A stretch of 10,540 nucleotides of DNA from an uncultured Lachnospiraceae bacterium (GTDB lineage Bacteria > Bacillota > Clostridia > Lachnospirales > Lachnospiraceae): assembly GCA_910577065.1 (NCBI GenBank), contig CAJTLD010000094.1:1-10540 (forward strand), read 5' to 3'. Under the pieces are notes generated by a model. The model saw nothing but the letters and a program-made list of their open reading frames with translations, was not told the DNA's origin and did no database searches. Each line of letters begins with the position of its first letter. Position 1 is the first letter of the stretch. The position numbers were made by a program, and so were the translations under genes. Below, one piece after another: positions 5,647 to 10,540 of this stretch.

Positions 5647-8600
5647 ATGAAAAAAATCAAACACAGTATAGCAATGCTTATTCTGTTCTGTATGGCGGCC
5701 GGATCGCTGCTTCCACAGGGGAGTTTTGCGGCAAAAGCAGCGGAACCGCTGACGGACGGCCTTGTGGGATACTGGAAATTCGACGGAGAAACCCAGCAGG
5801 ATCAAATGAAAAACAGCGCTTTGGAATCCGATTTGCAGGTATCAAAAACCGGAGAAGGCGCAGAAATTTTGCAGACAGGCGGCATAGAGGGAGGAACGGC
5901 ATATTTTGGCAAGCGGGATAATTCCTATCTTAAGCTGGATTGCATAGCGGCCGGAATGGGGCTGAATGCCAAAAACCAGGATTTTTCCATTGCGGCGTGG
6001 GTGAAATTTGACGAAGGAACATTTAGTTCGGGCAGCGATAAAGTAAATCTGTTTCAGCAATCGTCCGATTCTTCTAATACCAATGCTTCCGGAAGAACCA
6101 TTCTTTATTATACCTCTGACCGGAAACTCGGGACATATCTGACGGGCAGCGACGTCGTATGCGACAAACAGATTGCAGTCGGGGGATGGAGCCATATTGC
6201 ATTTACATGCAGCCATTCCACAAAAAAAGTGCAGTTTTATGTAAATGGCAAACTGGAAAAGGAAAGCGCACTGACAGGAGAGTTTGTCGACGCGGCCGTG
6301 GATATTATGGTAGGGACGCACAAGAACCCTACGGCGTCTTCCGCAATGAAGGGCAGTATGGACGAACTGCGCTACTACAATAAAGTAATAAGCGCGGACA
6401 CGGTGCGGGATATATTTTCTGAATTTGGCCAGGGAACAGAAATCGAAACGTTAAAAGAAGCTTTAAGGCAGCAAATTGCAGCAGCCAGGTTACTGGAAGG
6501 CGGCTCACAGACGGCGAAGGAAGCGCTTCTTGACAGTATCCGGGATGCCGAAAAATTACTGGAACGAAGCGACGCCACGGCAGAGCAGCTCGAAGACATG
6601 GCGGGACGGCTGGCGTCAGCAGTCGAAGCTTACAAAAAAACCGTTGTCATTTCCATTGAGGTGCATACGGATAAAAAACTGCGGGACATTCCGGACGCTA
6701 TGTTCGGTATTAATCACAGGTATCACAATGACGGATACAGTTCCTGGAATGCGGCGGAAGGCAAAATAGAAGACGAATTTAACCAGTATGTAAAAGAGGC
6801 CTCTTTTGGCTCCATACGTTATCCGGGCGGAACGGTTTCCAATCTGTATGACTGGAAACGCGCAATCGGGCCTGTGGAAGACCGAAAAAAGACGATTCAC
6901 GGAAACCTGCTTAGTCCGATAGAGCCCAATTTCGGTGTGGACGAAGCGATGGGATGGATTTATGACGACCTGGGCGCAGAAGCCGTATGGGTTTATGCGA
7001 TGGGACAGGGAAGCGCGATGGATGCGGCGGATCTGTTTGAATATTTGAACGCTCCGGCAGATGCGGACGCGACGAACCCAAACGGCGGCACGGACTGGGC
7101 AGAGGTGCGCGCGGCGAACGGGCATCCCGAGCCTTACGGCGTCACCCGGTTTGAAATCGGAAACGAAATGGGGCTGTGGGGACAAAATTACTGGATGAAC
7201 GGCTGCGGCAGCACAGATTACAATTCCATGGCAAGAGCCTACGTCAACGGCGGGGAAATGACATTTACCAAACAAAACGCCGTAAAGGAAGAAGACTGGA
7301 GAGACGCGGCTGCCAACAGCGACGGAAGCCCAAATCAGATCCGTTATGCCAGATTCGGCGCGGTTGTACCGGACAGCGCGTCCGTATATGTAAACAATGA
7401 AGAATGGCAGATTGTCCCCTCCTTACAGGAGCGGGGATCCGAACGGGTCTGCGAATTGGATAACAAAACCGGAAAGATTACGTTTGGGGACGGGGTGCAC
7501 GGAAATATTCCCCCGGCCGGGCAGACAATTAAAGTAAGCTATCGGTCGGTACAGGACGGCTTTACGGCATATTACGACGCATTAAAGGCAATTGCGGAAG
7601 AACTTGGCATGGAAGTGGAGGTCTATTCCTGTATGGAACGGCCCGGGGCAATTTCCGCATTAAAGGATGCCGGGAATAAATATGACGGTGCAGTCATCCA
7701 TCCGTACAGTGAGACGAGCGGAAGCGGCGGCGGGTACATTCAAATCAGCGAAACGGATCCGCTGTTTTATGAAAAGCTTCTGGGGCGTTCCTTGGAACAT
7801 AATATCAGCCGTGTAAACGAACTGATTGCTTCTATGGGAGAGGGAAAAGTCCCGGTTGTTTCCGAATTTGGAATTTACAGGCATAATTCGGCGTTTATTC
7901 GTTCGATTGGGCATGCGATTTATATTGCAAATGAGATGATCGACTACATCGGGCTTGGGACGCCTTATCTGAATAAGCACTGTCTGGTGGATTACCCGTA
8001 TACGTCGGATGATCTCGGCACGGGTTCCCAGTGCGTGATTCAGGCTGTTTACGATGAAGACCAGACGTTAAGGTTTGTATCCACGCCTTCGGCAAAAGCA
8101 TTTTCTATCTTTAACCACATGACCGGAACCGAACAGGTGGAGCAGACGCTGAACGGAAACGATACATATTATACGTTTGAATTAAACGGAGGAAGTTATG
8201 ACGTTCCTGCCATCAAGGTTCTTTCCACAAAAGACGACGAAGGAAATGTATTTGTTACGGCAGTGAACAACCGCAAAAACGATACGGCTCCGATCGAGAT
8301 AAAAATTGACGGCAGGGATTTGACTGGCGAAGAAATTGAGGTCTGGCAGCTTACTTCAGAAGGCGTGGAGGATGAAAATACAATTGCAAACCCGTCGTTC
8401 GTAGACGTGACAAAAGACCATATGGCCGCCGACGGGCAGGCTCTTTGCGCCACGCTTGCGCCGCATTCCATTACAGGCTTTAAAATTCCTGCGGAAAAAA
8501 TGAAGATTACCGTAACGGCAGAAGAGGGAGGGACGGCAGACAAAAGCTTTGAAGCAGTCAAAGGCAGCAGGGCGTCTGTGCGGGCATATCCCGGCGAAGG

Positions 8601-9303
8601 CTATGAATTTGCCGGATGGTACTGCGGCCAGAAGAAGGTGTCGGATCAGGCCGTATATGCATTTGTAGTAACGGAACATACTACGCTTACAGCCAGATTC
8701 AGGAAAAAAGAACAGACGCCGAATCCGGACAATCCGGTTCCTCCAGCGCCGGAAGTTCCGGGGAACGGCGGGAACGTCCAGGCCGGCGTGGGTGATGTAA
8801 TAACAGATAGCGCTTCCAGCGGAAAATACCGGGTTACCTCGCTTCATGCAGGAAAAGGCACGGTTGCATTTCTGGGAATGTCAAAGGCAGGCGCAGCAAG
8901 CTTTGCGGTTCCCGATACGGTTTCCGTAAACGGGACAAATTGCAAAGTGACGGTTATTGAAGCCGGCGCGTTTAAAAATAACAAGAAGCTTAAAACGGTT
9001 ACGCTCGGCAAATATGTCGCGGAAATTCGGCAGAAGGCATTTTATAAAACAACGGCGCTGACAAAGATTACGATTCCGGCAAGTGTGAAACAGATTGGAA
9101 AACAGGCGTTTTTCGGCGATAAGAAATTAAAAAATATCGTTGTGAAAACGAAAAAGCTGACATTGAAAAAAGTAGGAAAAAATGCTTTTAAAGGGATTCA
9201 CGCAAATGTAAAAATCAAAGTGCCGGCGAAAAAGAAGAATGCATATGTGAAATTGCTTCGGGCAAGAGGAGTCGGGGCAAAAGCCGCCTTTAAGCAGCTT
9301 TAA
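5647..9303 (+). CDS. Secreted multidomain GH51-like glycoside hydrolase (LamG-FIVAR-GH-InlB-LRR)
   Basis: A 1218-residue secreted protein. Residues 1-32 are a signal peptide (MKKIKHS, hydrophobic core, cleavage near SFA-AKAA). Then follow a LamG/concanavalin-like domain (about 37-255, from GLVGYWKFDG to MDELRYYNK), a FIVAR-like helical segment (264-331), and a clan GH-A catalytic domain (from about 335) with GH51-like blocks: SIRYPGG (389-395), RAANGHPEPYG (488-498), FEIGNE with probable acid/base Glu507, and VVSEFG with probable nucleophile Glu740. An extra beta-type module (about 542-638) sits between the two Glu residues. A C-terminal beta domain ends at APHSITGF (about 938-945). An InlB-like repeat (953-1020), a Pro-rich linker and a lysine-rich BspA-type LRR (1049-1218) complete it. 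GH51 enzymes are mostly alpha-L-arabinofuranosidases, so plant arabinan or arabinoxylan is a likely but unproven target. No LPXTG is present; LamG, LRR or the basic tail may hold it to glycan or wall. It has its own promoter; GGGGG at 5633-5637 may be the binding site. Confidence 0.75.
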   Translation: MKKIKHSIAMLILFCMAAGSLLPQGSFAAKAAEPLTDGLVGYWKFDGETQQDQMKNSALESDLQVSKTGEGAEILQTGGIEGGTAYFGKRDNSYLKLDCIAAGMGLNAKNQDFSIAAWVKFDEGTFSSGSDKVNLFQQSSDSSNTNASGRTILYYTSDRKLGTYLTGSDVVCDKQIAVGGWSHIAFTCSHSTKKVQFYVNGKLEKESALTGEFVDAAVDIMVGTHKNPTASSAMKGSMDELRYYNKVISADTVRDIFSEFGQGTEIETLKEALRQQIAAARLLEGGSQTAKEALLDSIRDAEKLLERSDATAEQLEDMAGRLASAVEAYKKTVVISIEVHTDKKLRDIPDAMFGINHRYHNDGYSSWNAAEGKIEDEFNQYVKEASFGSIRYPGGTVSNLYDWKRAIGPVEDRKKTIHGNLLSPIEPNFGVDEAMGWIYDDLGAEAVWVYAMGQGSAMDAADLFEYLNAPADADATNPNGGTDWAEVRAANGHPEPYGVTRFEIGNEMGLWGQNYWMNGCGSTDYNSMARAYVNGGEMTFTKQNAVKEEDWRDAAANSDGSPNQIRYARFGAVVPDSASVYVNNEEWQIVPSLQERGSERVCELDNKTGKITFGDGVHGNIPPAGQTIKVSYRSVQDGFTAYYDALKAIAEELGMEVEVYSCMERPGAISALKDAGNKYDGAVIHPYSETSGSGGGYIQISETDPLFYEKLLGRSLEHNISRVNELIASMGEGKVPVVSEFGIYRHNSAFIRSIGHAIYIANEMIDYIGLGTPYLNKHCLVDYPYTSDDLGTGSQCVIQAVYDEDQTLRFVSTPSAKAFSIFNHMTGTEQVEQTLNGNDTYYTFELNGGSYDVPAIKVLSTKDDEGNVFVTAVNNRKNDTAPIEIKIDGRDLTGEEIEVWQLTSEGVEDENTIANPSFVDVTKDHMAADGQALCATLAPHSITGFKIPAEKMKITVTAEEGGTADKSFEAVKGSRASVRAYPGEGYEFAGWYCGQKKVSDQAVYAFVVTEHTTLTARFRKKEQTPNPDNPVPPAPEVPGNGGNVQAGVGDVITDSASSGKYRVTSLHAGKGTVAFLGMSKAGAASFAVPDTVSVNGTNCKVTVIEAGAFKNNKKLKTVTLGKYVAEIRQKAFYKTTALTKITIPASVKQIGKQAFFGDKKLKNIVVKTKKLTLKKVGKNAFKGIHANVKIKVPAKKKNAYVKLLRARGVGAKAAFKQL

Positions 9304-9363
9304 TGGGATATGTGATTGTGTGCGGTGAGTAACAGGTTGTTTGGATAGGAACAGGATGTCAGA

Positions 9364-9438
9364 CAGAGGGCAGGGCAGCAGCTGAGGCGGGTATGGGAAA
9401 TCCCATTACAATGTCTCAGCCGTAACCCCTGTCCTCTG
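9364..9438. repeat. Long imperfect hairpin between convergent genes
   Basis: Nested inverted repeats: 9364-9375 pairs with 9427-9438 over 12 bp (11 Watson-Crick and one G-T), gctgag (9381-9386) with ctcagc (9415-9420), and atggga (9393-9398) with tcccat (9401-9406). Its right part holds cccctgtcctctgg (9426-9439), also present inside the inverted-repeat element near the left end. It lies between the glycosidase stop (9303) and the DUF4180 stop (9444), where it could end or protect transcripts from both sides, though no T tract borders it. Confidence 0.6.
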
Positions 9439-9443
9439 GTTGG

Positions 9444-9818
9444 TTAGGCGTCGGCGCATCCGCAGAGTTTATCCACAGCATTTGAAGCAGAAGGCTGAAA
9501 GTAAATATCCGTTCCGTTATTACACTCGTACATAAAATCATGCAGCGGCTTACTCGTATAGTTTGAAAAATCGCCGTATATGGCAAACCTTACGCCATAG
9601 TTTATAAATTTCTGCAATATTTCTCCTGCCAGGCAAGAACTTAGAATAAAGAAATCATCTGCAATTGCTTCTTTGTTCAGCGCAATGTTTGTGCAGCCCG
9701 TTTCGTATTTTACGGTCATAATCAGGTCTAATGCAGACTGTGTGTCTGTAATCAGCAATTCGTCGCTTTTTACAACGACAGCTTTTGTATTATTTTTCTG
9801 TATCACTTCTGTTTTCAT
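9444..9818 (-). CDS. DUF4180-domain protein
   Basis: A 124-residue soluble protein of a size normal for DUF4180. Recognisable family blocks are DTQSALDLIMTVKYETGCTN (about 25-44), NKEAIADDFFILSSCLAGEILQKFINYGVRFAIYGDF (48-84), and SKPLHDFMYECNNGTDIYF (about 89-107). No signal peptide or membrane helix is seen. The activity of the family is unknown to me; the tail LCGCADA is Cys-bearing and looks like a variable end. ATG 9818 is preceded on the minus strand by ggaggt at 7 bases. It lies 33 bases downstream of the TetR gene on the same strand and is very likely co-transcribed with it, so the regulator probably controls it. The stop codon is within 6 bases of the hairpin at 9364-9438. Confidence 0.85.
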   Translation of the reverse strand: MKTEVIQKNNTKAVVVKSDELLITDTQSALDLIMTVKYETGCTNIALNKEAIADDFFILSSCLAGEILQKFINYGVRFAIYGDFSNYTSKPLHDFMYECNNGTDIYFQPSASNAVDKLCGCADA

Positions 9819-9851
9819 AATCTACCTCCATCAATTTTTATCCTGCTCCTG

Positions 9852-10430
9852 CTACTCATACAAGCTGTCAATCAAATGGTCAACCATATAATCAAAGGTT
9901 TCCAGGTGATTGTGCGGAAGAATATCTTTATTTTTGATGTTCATAATTAAAGAGTAAATTACGGACATCGCCATATCCGCATCCACTTTGAATTTTAAGT
10001 GTGGCTGGCTAAAAAAAAGCCGCTGGCTCATATAATTGGATGTTTCTATTTTATTTGCCTGTTCTTCTGATAGCTTGTTCTTTAAAATTGTAAAATCCGT
10101 ACTGTACGAGTCATACAAAAAATTATTTTTATCATATTCCCGATAAATGAATTTGAGGGCTTCTGCGACGCCGTACTTATCTTTGCGGTTTTCCATTACC
10201 GCAGATGCCGCACTGCGGATTTGCTCCTGTACGGAGCACAGAACCTCGCAGAAGAGAGCCTCTTTCGATTCAAAGAACAGATAAAACGCTCCCTTAGAGA
10301 TACCGGCCTGCCTGCAAAGGTCATCCACGCTTGTTTTCTTATAGCCGAACTGTGTCCAGCTTTGCTTGCAGGCGTTCTGCAGGCTTCTTTTGATATTCTC
10401 TTTTTCCTGTTCCGTAAAGCTTCTTGCCAT
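9852..10430 (-). CDS. TetR/AcrR-family transcriptional regulator
   Basis: A 192-residue regulator of usual TetR length. The N-terminal helix-turn-helix is clear: helix 1 from about residue 8, then TSVDDLCRQAGISKGAFYLFF (33-53) followed by ESKEALF. The rest (about 65-192) is an all-helical ligand-binding and dimerisation domain of unknown specificity. On the minus strand, aaggaga stands 7 bases before ATG 10430. A promoter and a palindromic operator candidate lie just upstream, the latter over the predicted transcription start, which fits autorepression. DUF4180 follows in the same direction. A divergent target gene to the right of the window is possible but cannot be seen. Confidence 0.92.
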   Translation of the reverse strand: MARSFTEQEKENIKRSLQNACKQSWTQFGYKKTSVDDLCRQAGISKGAFYLFFESKEALFCEVLCSVQEQIRSAASAVMENRKDKYGVAEALKFIYREYDKNNFLYDSYSTDFTILKNKLSEEQANKIETSNYMSQRLFFSQPHLKFKVDADMAMSVIYSLIMNIKNKDILPHNHLETFDYMVDHLIDSLYE

Positions 10431-10458
10431 AAGGGTTCTCCTTCTGTGACTTAAAATA

Positions 10459-10471
10459 ATGACTTGGTCAT
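10459..10471. promoter_or_regulatory. Candidate TetR operator
   Basis: A 13-bp palindrome, atgac-ttg-gtcat, lies about 30 bases ahead of the TetR gene and overlaps its predicted transcription start (near 10469). TGAC...GTCA half-sites are common for TetR-family regulators, and this position suits self-repression. Binding is inferred only from symmetry and placement. Confidence 0.55.
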
Positions 10472-10475
10472 ATGT

Positions 10476-10504
10476 ATGGTACTCTCTTTTAGCGTAGAAG
10501 TCAA
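10476..10504 (-). promoter_or_regulatory. Promoter of the TetR-DUF4180 unit
   Basis: On the minus strand a -35 box TTGACT (10504-10499) and a -10 box TACCAT (10481-10476) are 17 bases apart. The -35 matches consensus in 5 of 6 positions and the -10 in 4 of 6. The palindrome at 10459-10471 follows directly. Confidence 0.55.
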
Positions 10505-10540
10505 GAACTATTTTTAAACTGAAATGGGGAATATTTGACT

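Noticed and set aside
5591..5650. A 19-codon frame (MSRQERNQPKKVK...) in the leader of the large glycosidase gene, its stop overlapping the ATG of that gene as ATGA.
   Set aside because: No ribosome binding site precedes its ATG, and the peptide is a plain translation of a purine-rich leader. The overlap is probably chance.
6616..7275. A 219-codon minus-strand open frame inside the glycosidase gene.
   Set aside because: The + strand frame carries clear GH51-like motifs across the same bases; the minus frame shows no family signature or ribosome binding site.
9673..9891. A 72-codon + strand open frame over the TetR/DUF4180 junction.
   Set aside because: It runs antisense to two well-supported genes, and no binding site or known family was seen.

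Overview
The window reads as a chromosomal stretch of a gut-type Clostridia, most likely a Lachnospiraceae. The basis is strong AGGAGG-type ribosome binding sites, protein families common there (DUF4846, DUF4180, a GxxEG-tailed Rpn-like nuclease), and a secreted carbohydrate-active protein ending in a lysine-rich BspA-type leucine-rich repeat. The species is inferred, not proven. No RNA gene, CRISPR array, insertion sequence or prophage is visible, and no gene-free stretch exceeds 300 bases.

Layout, left to right. Bases 1-218 are non-coding and hold an inverted-repeat element (66-137). Next come a large membrane protein resembling a duplicated ABC-2 permease (219-2477), a PD-(D/E)XK nuclease of Rpn/transposase type with a strong promoter of its own (2578-3483), a TTG-started DUF4846 lipoprotein (3576-4661), a second inverted-repeat element of the same family (4670-4755), and a HAD-superfamily phosphatase (4858-5451). 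A structured spacer and a consensus sigma-A promoter follow, driving a 1218-residue secreted multidomain protein (5647-9303): LamG, FIVAR-like helices, a GH51-like catalytic domain with a phage-baseplate-like insertion, an InlB-like repeat and a C-terminal LRR. All of these are on the + strand. A 75-bp imperfect hairpin (9364-9438) separates them from a convergent minus-strand pair, a TetR regulator (10430-9852) followed by a DUF4180 protein (9818-9444), with a promoter and a palindromic operator candidate ahead of the regulator.

The genes look like separate transcription units rather than one pathway. The clear functional unit is TetR-DUF4180, probably autoregulated. The large enzyme suggests breakdown of arabinose-containing plant glycans outside the cell. 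I do not see a complete new multi-gene system. The points most worth a second look are the dispersed inverted-repeat family, the insertion inside the GH51-like domain, and a possible papain-like (NlpC/P60 or CHAP) Cys/His pattern in the DUF4846 lipoprotein.
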